Shown here: positions 44,854-54,441 of the stretch, piece by piece
Layout of the letters: every line of letters begins with the position of its first letter
How positions within the stretch are numbered: the stretch's first letter is position 1
Assembly: GCA_025963635.1 (NCBI GenBank)
Contig: JAOQAK010000073.1
Coordinates: 23,646 to 87,645, forward strand
From: Ferruginibacter sp.
Lineage (GTDB): Bacteria > Bacteroidota > Bacteroidia > Chitinophagales > Chitinophagaceae
Direction: 5' to 3'
DNA length: 64,000 bases
Notes under the pieces: model-generated
Database searches by the model: none
What the model was told of the DNA's origin: nothing
Seen by the model: the letters and a program-made list of their open reading frames with translations, nothing else
Position numbers and translations under genes: made by a program

Positions 44854-47256
44854 ATGAAAAAAAAAATTAAGGTTCTTTTATTTTTTTTAATATTTTCCCA
44901 CTCATTCACATCTTTTGGGCAGGATCTGTTTACAAGCAGCGATTTAAGCACAATCAAGGTAGATAATTTAGCAGACGCTGATATTAACAGGATAAAGACA
45001 CAATTACAAGTTAAAAACCTCACTATCGATAAAGCTGAACCAATGCTTTTGGGAAAAGGAATGAGTGAAACTGAATTCGTGAAGTTAAAAAATCGCTTAG
45101 GGGTAAATCAATCTGTCATTAAAGAAAGCCAAAAAGACACAGAACAGACCAGAATCCAGGAGACCATTGTCAACAATAAAATAAAAGATTCACTGAATGC
45201 ATTGGTTTTTGGTTCGGAATTATTTGACAATCCTACTTTGAATTTTGAACCCAATCTCAAACTAGCCACTCCTGTCAATTACATACTAGGCCCTGGTGAT
45301 GAGCTTCAAATAAGTGTATATGGCATCCAGGAATTCAATGCGAGTATTCCTATTACCCCGGAAGGCAATATTGCCGTTCAGAACGTAGGCCAAATTTCGG
45401 TGGCGGGGATGTCGATAGAAGCAGCAACCCAAAAAATAAGAGGAGCAATTGCCAGGATCTACAGTACTGTTAGGTCTGGTCAGTCAAAAGTAGCTGTGAG
45501 TTTAAATCATATTAGAACTATTAAAGTTACGATCATAGGAAGCAAACAGCCGGGCAATTATTCGGTATCATCTCTAGCCACAGTATATAATGCACTGTTT
45601 TTGGGCGGCGGTCCAGGAAAAAATGGAAGTTATCGGAACATCGAATTGTTAAGAGACAACAAGGTTTTTACATTTGTTGACATCTACAAATTTCTTGTGA
45701 ACGGAAACCAATCTGAAAACGTGGGCCTAAAAGACAATGATGTAATAAGGATACCGGCTTATAAGCAGCGGGTTAATATAGAAGGTATGGTAAAACGGCC
45801 GGGTATTTTTGAGATGAAAGAAGGAGAAACATTCATCGATCTTTTATCATTTGCATCAGGATTTAATGAAACAGCCTACACGGCCTCCGTAAATGTTACC
45901 CAGAAAACCAGTAAAGAGTTCAGGGTAATAGACCTGAGATCGACAGAATTTGATAAATACAAACCGCTTTCGGGTGATGTATTTAAAGTTGCTGAAATTT
46001 TAAACAGGTTTGAAAATCGCATCAAAATTGAAGGGGCTGTGTTTAGACCCGGCACTTATTCGTTTCACGAAGAAATGCGTATTTCAGATTTGATAGCCCA
46101 AGCCGATGGATTAAAAGAGGATGCCTATAGCAATAGAGCAACCATTTTGAGACTGAAACCGGATTTGACGAAAGAGATAGTAAATGTGAATCTATTTAAG
46201 GTATTGCAAGGGGATGCTGAGGCAAACATCTTATTGAAGAGAGAAGACCAGGTGACTGTGTACTCGATCTTGGACTTCAAAGAAGAATATAAGGTAACCA
46301 TCAATGGCGAAATTAAATCGCCTGGAGAATACAGCTTTAATGAGAATCTGACACTCAACGATCTGCTTATTCAGGCTGGTGGTTTATTGGGGTCAGCTTC
46401 AAAGAGAGTGGAAATTGCAAGGATGATTAGATCTGAAACAATTGACGACAATAATCGTAACAAAGTAGAATTGTATAACCTGGAAATAAATGCGACCAGT
46501 AATGAACAGATAAGAAACTTCAGATTGCAACCTTTTGATGTTATCAACATCCGTAGAATGGGTGTATATGAAAGTGCACAAATGGTAACAACTTCAGGAG
46601 CGGTAGCTTACCCAGGAATATACGTGTTGGCAACTAAGAAGGAAAAGGTATATGATGTAATTAAAAGAGCCGGAGGATTAACATCAGTTGCGAATGTTAA
46701 TGGTGTTAAGATAAAACGGCCCATATTAGCAAAGCAAATAGCTGCTGTTGAGGACGTAAATTTAAATCTGGGTAAAAACGACAGTATTCAGAACAAATTA
46801 ACAAAGAAACTGAAAGAAGAAGTAAAATTTGCCACTATCCCGATTGAGTGGGACAAAATCGTAAAAGATTCATCAGACAATAGCAATATAACATTGGTTG
46901 CAGGAGACGAGATAGAAGTGGAAGTTAATACAGAAAGTGTAAAAGTAGAAGGAAATGTGCTACTTACATCTGAAATTCCTTATGTAAAAGGAAGAGGTAT
47001 TAATTTTTATTTGGACGCAGTAGGCGGCGTGGACGCCAAGGCATGGAAGAAAAAAGTGTATGTAATTTATCCTAACGGAAAAGCTGCAGTAGCCAAGTCT
47101 TTCGTGTTTTTCAGGTCCTATCCTAAAGTAATTCCAGGCTCGCATATTGTAGTTCCTGAAAAACCTGAATCTCAAAAAATTACTATTGGCGAGATTGCAA
47201 GCCTTGCTAGCGTTTTGGTAGGAATGGCGGGGGTTGTTATTGCTATTCTGAGATGA
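44854..47256 (+). CDS. Wza-like polysaccharide export protein with multiple SLBB domains
   Basis: The 800-residue protein has a signal peptide (end near FTSFGQ), a helical segment, and a Poly_export domain (about 140-215) with YILGPGDELQISVYG and ITPEGNIAVQNVGQI. Around six SLBB-type repeats follow, each starting with a VxIxGxVxxPGxY-like strand (IEGMVKRPGIFEM, IEGAVFRPGTYSF, INGEIKSPGEYSF, TSGAVAYPGIYVL). It ends with a hydrophobic helix (VLVGMAGVVIAIL). It should form the outer-membrane or periplasmic export channel for the polysaccharide. It heads the second glycan block and is followed by a Wzz-like gene. Confidence 0.92.
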   Translation: MKKKIKVLLFFLIFSHSFTSFGQDLFTSSDLSTIKVDNLADADINRIKTQLQVKNLTIDKAEPMLLGKGMSETEFVKLKNRLGVNQSVIKESQKDTEQTRIQETIVNNKIKDSLNALVFGSELFDNPTLNFEPNLKLATPVNYILGPGDELQISVYGIQEFNASIPITPEGNIAVQNVGQISVAGMSIEAATQKIRGAIARIYSTVRSGQSKVAVSLNHIRTIKVTIIGSKQPGNYSVSSLATVYNALFLGGGPGKNGSYRNIELLRDNKVFTFVDIYKFLVNGNQSENVGLKDNDVIRIPAYKQRVNIEGMVKRPGIFEMKEGETFIDLLSFASGFNETAYTASVNVTQKTSKEFRVIDLRSTEFDKYKPLSGDVFKVAEILNRFENRIKIEGAVFRPGTYSFHEEMRISDLIAQADGLKEDAYSNRATILRLKPDLTKEIVNVNLFKVLQGDAEANILLKREDQVTVYSILDFKEEYKVTINGEIKSPGEYSFNENLTLNDLLIQAGGLLGSASKRVEIARMIRSETIDDNNRNKVELYNLEINATSNEQIRNFRLQPFDVINIRRMGVYESAQMVTTSGAVAYPGIYVLATKKEKVYDVIKRAGGLTSVANVNGVKIKRPILAKQIAAVEDVNLNLGKNDSIQNKLTKKLKEEVKFATIPIEWDKIVKDSSDNSNITLVAGDEIEVEVNTESVKVEGNVLLTSEIPYVKGRGINFYLDAVGGVDAKAWKKKVYVIYPNGKAAVAKSFVFFRSYPKVIPGSHIVVPEKPESQKITIGEIASLASVLVGMAGVVIAILR

Positions 47257-47380
47257 TTACAGGTAGCTAAACGACATTTTTCGAGGGCGACCTTATTTTG
47301 CAGAGTGTTCCACACGATATGCAACATTAGTAGTCTAAGAACTAGAACAATGAGCAGACAAATATTAAATAAGCAAAAAG

Positions 47381-48421
47381 ATGCCCAAAGATGAAATTAC
47401 TTTAAATCAGTTAATCTATAAACTTAAAGTGTGGTTGGCCTATTTACTCACCCGATGGCAAATTGTTTTATTGTGTGGGCTTGTAGGAGGCGCTTTAGGA
47501 ATAACCTACTCTATCATTTCTAAGCCAATCTATACTGCATCTTTATCTTTTGCTTTAGAGGATCAACAGGCCACAGGACTTAGTGGAGCCATGGGTTTTG
47601 CCAGCCAATTTGGTTTTGACATTGGTGGAACGGGAGGAGGAATGTTCGCCGGTGCAAACCTGATTGAATTGTTTAAGTCGCGCATTATGGTCGAAAAAAC
47701 GCTGCTACAACCAATCAATATAGGAAGTAAAACAATTTCGTACGCTGAAATGTTCATTGAAAGCACGAATTGGCGGAAGCAATGGGGGGAAAACACCACA
47801 TTGAAAAACCTGCAATTTCCGCCAAATGCTGACAGGCAAAAATTTACCCGCGTACAGGATAGTTTATTAGGAGCAATTTATGAGACCGTTTCTAAAAACA
47901 GCTTGAATGTTGAACAAAAGAATAAAAGAGTTGACATCATCACTGTTGAAATGAAATCAGGCAATGAGTATTTTGCCAAATACTTTACTGAGGCCTTGGC
48001 CCAACAAGTTTCTGATTTCTACGTACAGACTAAAAGTAAAAAGGCCCGGCTAAACATGGACATTTTGGAGAGGCAATCAGATTCCGTTCGCCGCGAATTA
48101 AACGGGGCTATCACGGGTGTTGCTATAGCAAATGATAATACATTTGCACTTAATCCTGCCTTAAATGTGCGTCGTGCACCCTCTGCCCACAGGCAAGTGG
48201 ATGTTCAGGCAAATAGCGCAATATTAACAGAATTGGTGAAGCAAACTGAAATGGCGAAAATAACTGTTCGTAAAGAAACACCCTTAATTCAGGTGATTGA
48301 TACCCCAATTTTTCCATTAAAGAAGGAAAAGCTAGGCAAATTGAAAGGACTGATCCTGGGAGGATTTCTCGGTGGGTTTTTGGCTATTCTATTCCTCCTT
48401 TTGAAAAGATTATTAGTATAA
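47381..48421 (+). CDS. Wzz-like chain-length determinant protein
   Basis: A 346-residue protein with a membrane segment near residues 25-45 (IVLLCGLVGGALGITYSII) and another at the C-terminus after PLKKEKLGKLKGLILGG. The periplasmic part between them is mostly helical. This is the Wzz/PCP layout, without the cytoplasmic tyrosine-kinase domain of larger co-polymerases. It should regulate glycan chain length together with the Wzy-like gene downstream and the Wza-like exporter upstream (124-base gap). A glycine-rich stretch (GGTGGGMFAG) lies near residue 85. Confidence 0.88.
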   Translation: MPKDEITLNQLIYKLKVWLAYLLTRWQIVLLCGLVGGALGITYSIISKPIYTASLSFALEDQQATGLSGAMGFASQFGFDIGGTGGGMFAGANLIELFKSRIMVEKTLLQPINIGSKTISYAEMFIESTNWRKQWGENTTLKNLQFPPNADRQKFTRVQDSLLGAIYETVSKNSLNVEQKNKRVDIITVEMKSGNEYFAKYFTEALAQQVSDFYVQTKSKKARLNMDILERQSDSVRRELNGAITGVAIANDNTFALNPALNVRRAPSAHRQVDVQANSAILTELVKQTEMAKITVRKETPLIQVIDTPIFPLKKEKLGKLKGLILGGFLGGFLAILFLLLKRLLV

Positions 48422-48428
48422 ATTAATA

Positions 48429-48449
48429 GTTTGCTAAATAGCAGCAAAC
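48429..48449 (+). terminator. Weak hairpin after the Wzz-like gene
   Basis: GTTTGCT (48429-48435) and AGCAAAC (48443-48449) pair perfectly over a seven-base loop, starting eight bases after the stop codon. No U-run follows, so it is at best a weak terminator or an mRNA-end stabilising hairpin. Confidence 0.3.
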
Positions 48450-48515
48450 AGGTTTCATATCGGAAAAGTAGCTCCTATTATTTATTCAGGTAAAATGGAT
48501 TATATTGACTAATTG

Positions 48516-49865
48516 ATGAAAATTATAATCCGATTTATTTCAAACAAATTCGGTGTTGATGGCGCAATCGCGTATTCAGTATTGGCCCGTCTCATTCAAG
48601 GCGCTGGTGGTGTAATTTCAATTTTATTCATCGCAAAATATTTAAATAAAATAGAGCAAGGTTATTATTTTACTTTCGCGAGCTTATTAGCTATCCAGTT
48701 TTTTTTCGAACTAGGTTTGTCCAATATTATAATTCAGTTTGTTGCACATGAAATTGCACATTTACACTGGATAAATAAAACTGAATTAACCGGATCCGAG
48801 GAGTCCAAATCAAGATTGTCTTCTCTGCTAAGATTCTATGTAAAATGGTTTTTAGTTGTTTCAATCTTATTGATTTTCGTTTTGTTGTTTATCGGCAATA
48901 TATTTTTTAGCAAATATGGCAAAGAAAATGCAAGTGTGGACTGGATGGCTCCCTGGTTGATATTATCGGTAACTACAGGTTGTTCATTATTAATTTCGCC
49001 TGTCTTAGCCTTCCTTGAAGGACTTGGAAAGGTAGAAGAGGTAGCTAAAATTCGACTAACACAACAAGTTTGTCAACTAATTTTAATAATTGTTTTTTTC
49101 TCAAGTGGCCTTAAACTATTCGCAAATCCCTTAGCTGCATTTGTTGCTTTAATAATAGCACCAACTTGGATCTTATTTTCATCCAAAAAAAAATTACTTC
49201 TTTCTATCTGGAGTCAGTTAGATAAGTGGAGAGTAAATTACTGGAAGGAGATTTATCCTTATCAATGGCGAATAGCCTTGAGTTGGATTAGCAGTTACTT
49301 TATATTTCAACTTTTTAACCCGGTTTTATTTGCAACTAGCGGGCCTGTGGTTGCCGGCCAAATGGGTATGACGCTTGCTGCCCTAAGCGGAGTATTAGCT
49401 GTTTCCGTCAGTTGGATCAATACCAAAATACCCGTTTTTTCGAGCTTGATTGCAAAAAAGAACTTCAAGTATTTAGACATTCTTTTTAATAAGACGTTAA
49501 AACAATCTTCTTTGATTTGTGGAGGGTGTTTGATTCTTTTAATATTAATTGTTTTTAGCTTACAAACTTTAAAACTTCCAATTGGTAACCGGATTTTACC
49601 CATTTTGCCGTTTACTTTACTTTGTATAGCTACCTTTTCCAATCAACTTGTTTTAGCAATGGCAACTTATTTGCGTTGCCACAAACAGGAACCTCTGGTG
49701 ATGCCGTACCTGGTTTTGGGTCTTTTAACTGCAACTTCCACTATCTTATTGGGCAAATTTTATGGTCTTAATGGAATTGTCTGGGGATATAGCCTCCTAA
49801 TCGTTTTCATTAGCCTAACCTGGTCAGCGTACATTTTTATCGCAAAAAAAAAATTATGGCATTAA
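48516..49865 (+). CDS. Polysaccharide flippase (Wzx-like), copy 2
   Basis: From the ATG at 48516 the protein has 449 residues; an in-frame TTG one codon upstream is less likely. It has about 12 membrane segments and is a close paralogue of the flippase at 37012-38388. Shared blocks include FFELGLSNIIIQF, SPVLAFLEGLGKVEEVAKI, QLFNPVLFATSGPVVAGQM and CHKQEP. It should flip lipid-linked glycan units. Two such genes 11 kb apart suggest two glycan repeat-unit systems or a duplicated block. Confidence 0.87.
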   Translation: MKIIIRFISNKFGVDGAIAYSVLARLIQGAGGVISILFIAKYLNKIEQGYYFTFASLLAIQFFFELGLSNIIIQFVAHEIAHLHWINKTELTGSEESKSRLSSLLRFYVKWFLVVSILLIFVLLFIGNIFFSKYGKENASVDWMAPWLILSVTTGCSLLISPVLAFLEGLGKVEEVAKIRLTQQVCQLILIIVFFSSGLKLFANPLAAFVALIIAPTWILFSSKKKLLLSIWSQLDKWRVNYWKEIYPYQWRIALSWISSYFIFQLFNPVLFATSGPVVAGQMGMTLAALSGVLAVSVSWINTKIPVFSSLIAKKNFKYLDILFNKTLKQSSLICGGCLILLILIVFSLQTLKLPIGNRILPILPFTLLCIATFSNQLVLAMATYLRCHKQEPLVMPYLVLGLLTATSTILLGKFYGLNGIVWGYSLLIVFISLTWSAYIFIAKKKLWH

Positions 49866-49990
49866 ACTCCCGGCAAATATCAAATATTTACATTCACCAC
49901 TTACAACAATGATGTATTTACTTTGTGCGCTTATCCCTGTAAATACCATTAGTTGTGCTCGTGCAATCACCATAATAAGTGCAACCTGTC

Positions 49991-51151
49991 ATGATCAGAA
50001 ATAAAATTATACCTGTTTTAAATGTTATAAGTATAACCTGCCTGCTTTTGGATTCAGGCGGGGGCCTCGGACTAAGAAATGTAGCCTTTACTTTAATACT
50101 GATCTTTGGATGTTATGGAATTTATCGAAATGCTTCGATTAATAAGTTGTTTTTAACCTTTTACCTGCTTTTCATCATTTTATTAATCCCACCGTTGATT
50201 GTTTCACTTATCAATAATGTACCAATGAATAAGGCATTCATCTGGGTAGTGTCGTTCTTTCTGTTACCTTTCTTTTATTTTTATGTGAAAGGCTGTGCCT
50301 TGAGCAATAATGCATTTGTTACATCTGGTCTGATATTTTCAATAATTATCATCATGATCTTTAGTGGCCGTCTATTTAATATTGCCCTGATTAACAACAT
50401 AGCAGATTATATTAAAGATCACTCTGAGGGTTTTTTTGGAGACAAGAGCTATTTAAGCGGAGATGTATTACCAAATGTATATTTTCAAGGCACCTTAGGC
50501 TTAATTATTTGCGGTTCACTCAGCCTACAAGGAAAAAAATATCTCACATATTTTTTGATAATTATCGCCCTTATTTTGGCTCCTTCCCGTTTTGGATTTT
50601 TAGTTCTCCTCAGCTGGGGTACCTACATATTTATTTGTAAATCTATTATCAACTTGATAGTATTACCTGCCTTAATAGTTACATTCTTATATACTTTATC
50701 CCACTTTCCTTTTGGTGTCGAGATGTTTAGTATTTTTACCGGTGGCGGTAATGGTCTTGAAATTCGGAATGGCCATCTTGAATCAGTATATAATTCTTTC
50801 ATCCAGACACCCGAGTCATTTTTTTGGGGTGCTGGTCCTGGTTCAGTTTTTTATAGCAAAGGCGCTGGCAATGTAATAGACAATATAGAAATGAGCCAAT
50901 TGGAGTACATTAGAAAATTTGGCATTTTTTCCTTTCTTGCATTCAATGTTTTATATTTTGGCCCATTTTTTTCAAGAGCAAAGGGCGATTTTTATATACT
51001 TGGCGCATTGTGCATGTATTATTTTGTCGCATTTTCCAATCCCGTTTTATATTCCATATTCGCTATGCTATTTTTAGCGTATGCATACGTTGAATGCTTT
51101 CAACACAAAACACAACAAATCAATAAACCACTTATTACAAATGGAAAGTAA
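49991..51151 (+). CDS. O-antigen polymerase/ligase-like membrane protein (Wzy-like)
   Basis: The ATG at 49991 gives 386 residues; a GTG four codons upstream is a weaker option. About ten membrane segments are visible, with a long loop near residues 245-290 (FTGGGNGLEIRNGHLESVYN, TPESFFWGAGPGSVF) that matches the periplasmic loop of O-antigen polymerases and ligases. Its place after Wza, Wzz and Wzx genes favours the polymerase role (Wzy). It overlaps the next glycosyltransferase by 11 bases. Confidence 0.78.
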   Translation: MIRNKIIPVLNVISITCLLLDSGGGLGLRNVAFTLILIFGCYGIYRNASINKLFLTFYLLFIILLIPPLIVSLINNVPMNKAFIWVVSFFLLPFFYFYVKGCALSNNAFVTSGLIFSIIIIMIFSGRLFNIALINNIADYIKDHSEGFFGDKSYLSGDVLPNVYFQGTLGLIICGSLSLQGKKYLTYFLIIIALILAPSRFGFLVLLSWGTYIFICKSIINLIVLPALIVTFLYTLSHFPFGVEMFSIFTGGGNGLEIRNGHLESVYNSFIQTPESFFWGAGPGSVFYSKGAGNVIDNIEMSQLEYIRKFGIFSFLAFNVLYFGPFFSRAKGDFYILGALCMYYFVAFSNPVLYSIFAMLFLAYAYVECFQHKTQQINKPLITNGK

Positions 51152-52058
51152 CGTCTTTAGTATTACGGTCACTTATAATCCTGATATTGCCCTTTTAAAT
51201 AGGCAAATTGATTCTTTGTGTAACCAGGTTTCCAATATTGTAATAGTTGATAACGGCTCCCTGAATGCTGCAGGATTGAAACTCTACTTGGAAAGCAAAT
51301 CAATTGAAATTGAGAAAAGCTTCATCTTAATATTTAACAAAAAAAATGCTGGATTAGGTTACGCACAAAATCAAGGATTGAAGGCAGCTTTAAATAAAGA
51401 AGCCACCGATATGCTTATTTTAGATCATGATTCTGTAATTGACGATGGGTTCGTCAAAAATTTGCTGGAAAGCAGACGGGAGTTAATTGATAATAATATT
51501 CCCGTAGGTGCTATAGGCCCGATATATTACAATGAAAACACAATGGAGGTTTATCCTATAACCAAATTCCTTGGTCCTTTCATAAAACGGCTTACCCCCT
51601 CTAAACAGCCGGTAGAAGCGTCTTTCCTGATTGCTTCCGGGTGTTTAATCAACGCGTCAGTATTAGCAGATGTTGGTTTAATGAACGAAGACTTGTTTAT
51701 TGATTGTATTGATGTTGATTGGTCATTTAGAGCTGCATCGAAAGGATATAAATTGTTCGCTTCTCCTAATGCGAAGATGATGCATACAATTGGCGATGAC
51801 AGAAGAAATATTATTGGGAGAAATATATCAGTTCACAGTCCTTTGCGAAGGTATTATCTTTATCGGAATAGCGTCTTTATGGTCAAGAGCAACACAATAC
51901 CTATGGGTTACAAGATCAGGGAAATTACTTTTAATTTACTTCGACTTTTAGTTTTTTTCACCATTTCTAAAGAAAGAACAAAATATTTAAAGTATTCACT
52001 GTACGGATTTTTTGACGGATTGAAGGGTATAGGTGGAGAATGTCAGCACAGATTTTAA
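51141..52058 (+). CDS. Family 2 glycosyltransferase (rhamnosyltransferase-like)
   Basis: The ATG at 51141 gives 305 residues and starts at MESNVFSITVTYNPD, which fits the family; the first in-frame ATG at 51081 would overlap the previous gene deeply. The GT-A fold shows IVIVDNGSLNAAGL, the DXD-like LILDHDSVIDDG and the acceptor-side DCIDVDWSFRA with GYKLFASPNAKMMH. This pattern is close to RfbF/WbbL-type rhamnosyltransferases using dTDP-rhamnose. It overlaps the Wzy-like gene by 11 bases, and its end lies 41 bases before the next transferase start. Confidence 0.88.
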   Translation: MESNVFSITVTYNPDIALLNRQIDSLCNQVSNIVIVDNGSLNAAGLKLYLESKSIEIEKSFILIFNKKNAGLGYAQNQGLKAALNKEATDMLILDHDSVIDDGFVKNLLESRRELIDNNIPVGAIGPIYYNENTMEVYPITKFLGPFIKRLTPSKQPVEASFLIASGCLINASVLADVGLMNEDLFIDCIDVDWSFRAASKGYKLFASPNAKMMHTIGDDRRNIIGRNISVHSPLRRYYLYRNSVFMVKSNTIPMGYKIREITFNLLRLLVFFTISKERTKYLKYSLYGFFDGLKGIGGECQHRF

Positions 52059-52099
52059 ATACAATTTTATTCAATCAAATATACCATCATGTTAACTTT

Positions 52100-53281
52100 A
52101 TGAAACTTGTACTTATAATAACGGATTATGGAGCTTTCAATAATTTTCTTTCGGAATTGTCTTTAGCTATTGCAAATGATAACAGATTTATTTTGCACAT
52201 AATTTGTTCTAAAAGCAAAGTTATTGATATAGCGGATAAAGAAGTTTATGAAAACGAAAATATCAACTTTCATTTTATAGATATCCCGCGAACCACTACA
52301 TTGATTGATCAATTAAAAGCTGCAAAGCAAATTCGGACCGCAATAAAACTAATAAAACCAGATTTAGTACATGTTCATTTTACCACTGCCACATTTCCAA
52401 CAATACTCTTCAGAACACGAAAACATCGTTATTGGTCGACCATACACGGATTGGGAATGAACTCCAGCAAGGGAATAAGAAAAATTATGTTTGGTATTGT
52501 TGAATCTTTTTGCTTCTTCAGATTGGACAGGATTTTTGTTGTGAATAATGAAGACTATAACTTGGTAAAAAAGGTTTTTAGTCAAAAGTTGGTAAAATAT
52601 CAGTGTTTAGGCTTTGGCTGTGATATAGAGAAATTTGACTCGGCTAAGTTCTCAGATACAGTTAAAAAGCAATTAAAAAAAGAATTGGGTATAAAGGAAG
52701 GTGTTGATGTAATCGCATTTACAGGAAGGTTTGTCGATTTCAAAGGGTTTAGCTTAGTCATCCAGTGTTTCGAAATGTTAACGAAAGGGTATCCGGAAAA
52801 GTTTAAATTGGTTTTAATGGGGGGGTTCGATCCTATTCACAAAACTGGATTAGATAAAAGCGGAAGTATTTTTCTAAACACAAGCAAGGATATCATAAAC
52901 GTCGGGTTTACAAGTGATGTCGACAAATATCTTTCAATAACAGATATTTTTCTTTTCCCAAGTAAAAAGGAAGGCTTGCCAACCTGCACTCTGGAAGCTT
53001 TATCAATGGGTGTACCAGTAGTTACATTTAATACCAGAGGAAACAATGATATAATTAAAAATAATTATAATGGTATTTTAATTGAACCTAATGGAGATGT
53101 AGGTAATGAGCTGAAAAGCATCACAGACTCATTAATACATTTGACGTTTGATATTCAGCAAAAAAACAAATTTCGAGAAAACGCAATAAAAGACAGATAC
53201 ACCTATTCTCGAACGAATTTTATTACTGAGCATTTGACATATTACTCTGAATTAAATAAAAATGGTATTCCCATTATGTAG
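52100..53281 (+). CDS. Family 4 glycosyltransferase
   Basis: The ATG at 52100 (MKLVLIITDYG) gives 393 residues. It is a GT-B enzyme: the N-terminal domain has LVHVHFTTATFPTIL and YWSTIHGLG, and the C-terminal donor domain has FTGRFVDFKGFSLVI, LMGGFDP and the GT4 EX7E motif in PSKKEGLPTCTLEALSMGVPV. Such enzymes transfer sugars with retention. It ends the second glycan block; a promoter and the rml genes follow. Confidence 0.88.
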   Translation: MKLVLIITDYGAFNNFLSELSLAIANDNRFILHIICSKSKVIDIADKEVYENENINFHFIDIPRTTTLIDQLKAAKQIRTAIKLIKPDLVHVHFTTATFPTILFRTRKHRYWSTIHGLGMNSSKGIRKIMFGIVESFCFFRLDRIFVVNNEDYNLVKKVFSQKLVKYQCLGFGCDIEKFDSAKFSDTVKKQLKKELGIKEGVDVIAFTGRFVDFKGFSLVIQCFEMLTKGYPEKFKLVLMGGFDPIHKTGLDKSGSIFLNTSKDIINVGFTSDVDKYLSITDIFLFPSKKEGLPTCTLEALSMGVPVVTFNTRGNNDIIKNNYNGILIEPNGDVGNELKSITDSLIHLTFDIQQKNKFRENAIKDRYTYSRTNFITEHLTYYSELNKNGIPIM

Positions 53282-53338
53282 ACAAGTAGATCTCCTTTTG
53301 ACGGGTGATAAACTTATAAATTGGAAAACCTTTCTGAA

Positions 53339-53369
53339 TTGAGTTCTTGTAATATTATCAATACTTTTG
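53339..53369 (+). promoter_or_regulatory. Bacteroidota-type promoter for rmlB-rmlA
   Basis: TTG at 53339-53341 and TACTTTTG at 53362-53369 are spaced by 20 bases, matching the phylum's -33 TTG and -7 TANNTTTG elements. Transcription would start near 53376, about ten bases before the rmlB start codon, giving a very short leader. This is the best-formed promoter seen in the window. Confidence 0.55.
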
Positions 53370-53385
53370 CAACTTAAATTCATCA

Positions 53386-54438
53386 ATGCACACCATCCTA
53401 ATCACTGGCGGAGCCGGATTCATAGGCTCTCATTTAACCCGCCTCTTCGTAACCAAATATCCCGATTACAAAATCGTAAATCTAGATAAATTAACCTACG
53501 CAGGTAATCTCGAAAATTTAAAAGATATCGAACACCGGCCTAATTATCATTTCGTAAAAGGCGATATTACTGACATCGGGCTACTGAAACAGTTGTTTGA
53601 GGAGCACCGGTTCACCGCCGTATTACATTGTGCAGCTGAAAGCCATGTAGACAGGTCGATCACGGATCCCCTGGCGTTTGTTACCACCAATGTGCTGGGC
53701 ACAGGCGCTCTTTTGCAAACTACCAAGGAATATTGGAAAACTGATTTTTCAGATAAAATATTTTACCATATTTCCACCGATGAAGTATATGGCTCACTCG
53801 GCGCAACGGGGTATTTCACAGAAGAAACACCGTATGATCCACGCAGTCCCTACTCTGCTTCCAAAGCTTCATCCGACCATCTCGTCCGGGCTTTTTATCA
53901 CACCTACCGCTTGCCGGTAAAAATTTCCAATTGCAGCAATAACTATGGACCCTTTCATTTCCCGGAAAAACTCATTCCACTCTGCATTCATAATATTATC
54001 AATAACAGACCGTTGCCCATTTATGGCAAGGGCGAAAACATTCGTGACTGGCTATACGTAGAAGATCATGTGCGTGCAATTGACGTAATTTTTCACAGGG
54101 GTAGAATTGGAGAAACTTATAATATTGGCGGACACAACGAGTGGACGAATATCGACCTCGTAAAAGAACTTTGCAGGCAGATGGATGAAAAACTCGGCCG
54201 CGAAAAGGGAGACTCAGCGAAACTGATCACTTATGTAAAAGACCGGCCCGGCCATGATCTGCGGTATGCGATTGATGCAACCAAATTGAAGAATGAACTG
54301 GGTTGGCTGCCTTCTCTCCAGTTTGAAGAAGGAATCTCCAAAACAATCGACTGGTACCTTAACAACGGTGAATGGCTCAACCATGTTACCAGTGGAAATT
54401 ATCAAAATTATTACCAGCAACAATACGAAAAGCGATAA
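53386..54438 (+). CDS. rmlB: dTDP-glucose 4,6-dehydratase
   Basis: A 350-residue extended SDR. The NAD loop is ITGGAGFIGSHL, with AAESHVDRSI, the active-site STDEVYGSLG and YSASKASSDH (YxxxK), and NCSNNYGPFHFPEKLIP, all standard for RmlB. It converts dTDP-glucose to dTDP-4-keto-6-deoxyglucose, a precursor of rhamnose and amino-deoxysugars. Base composition is richer in GC than the genes just upstream. It is followed by rmlA after 3 bases; rmlC and rmlD are not in the window. Confidence 0.96.
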   Translation: MHTILITGGAGFIGSHLTRLFVTKYPDYKIVNLDKLTYAGNLENLKDIEHRPNYHFVKGDITDIGLLKQLFEEHRFTAVLHCAAESHVDRSITDPLAFVTTNVLGTGALLQTTKEYWKTDFSDKIFYHISTDEVYGSLGATGYFTEETPYDPRSPYSASKASSDHLVRAFYHTYRLPVKISNCSNNYGPFHFPEKLIPLCIHNIINNRPLPIYGKGENIRDWLYVEDHVRAIDVIFHRGRIGETYNIGGHNEWTNIDLVKELCRQMDEKLGREKGDSAKLITYVKDRPGHDLRYAIDATKLKNELGWLPSLQFEEGISKTIDWYLNNGEWLNHVTSGNYQNYYQQQYEKR

Positions 54439-54441
54439 CAA

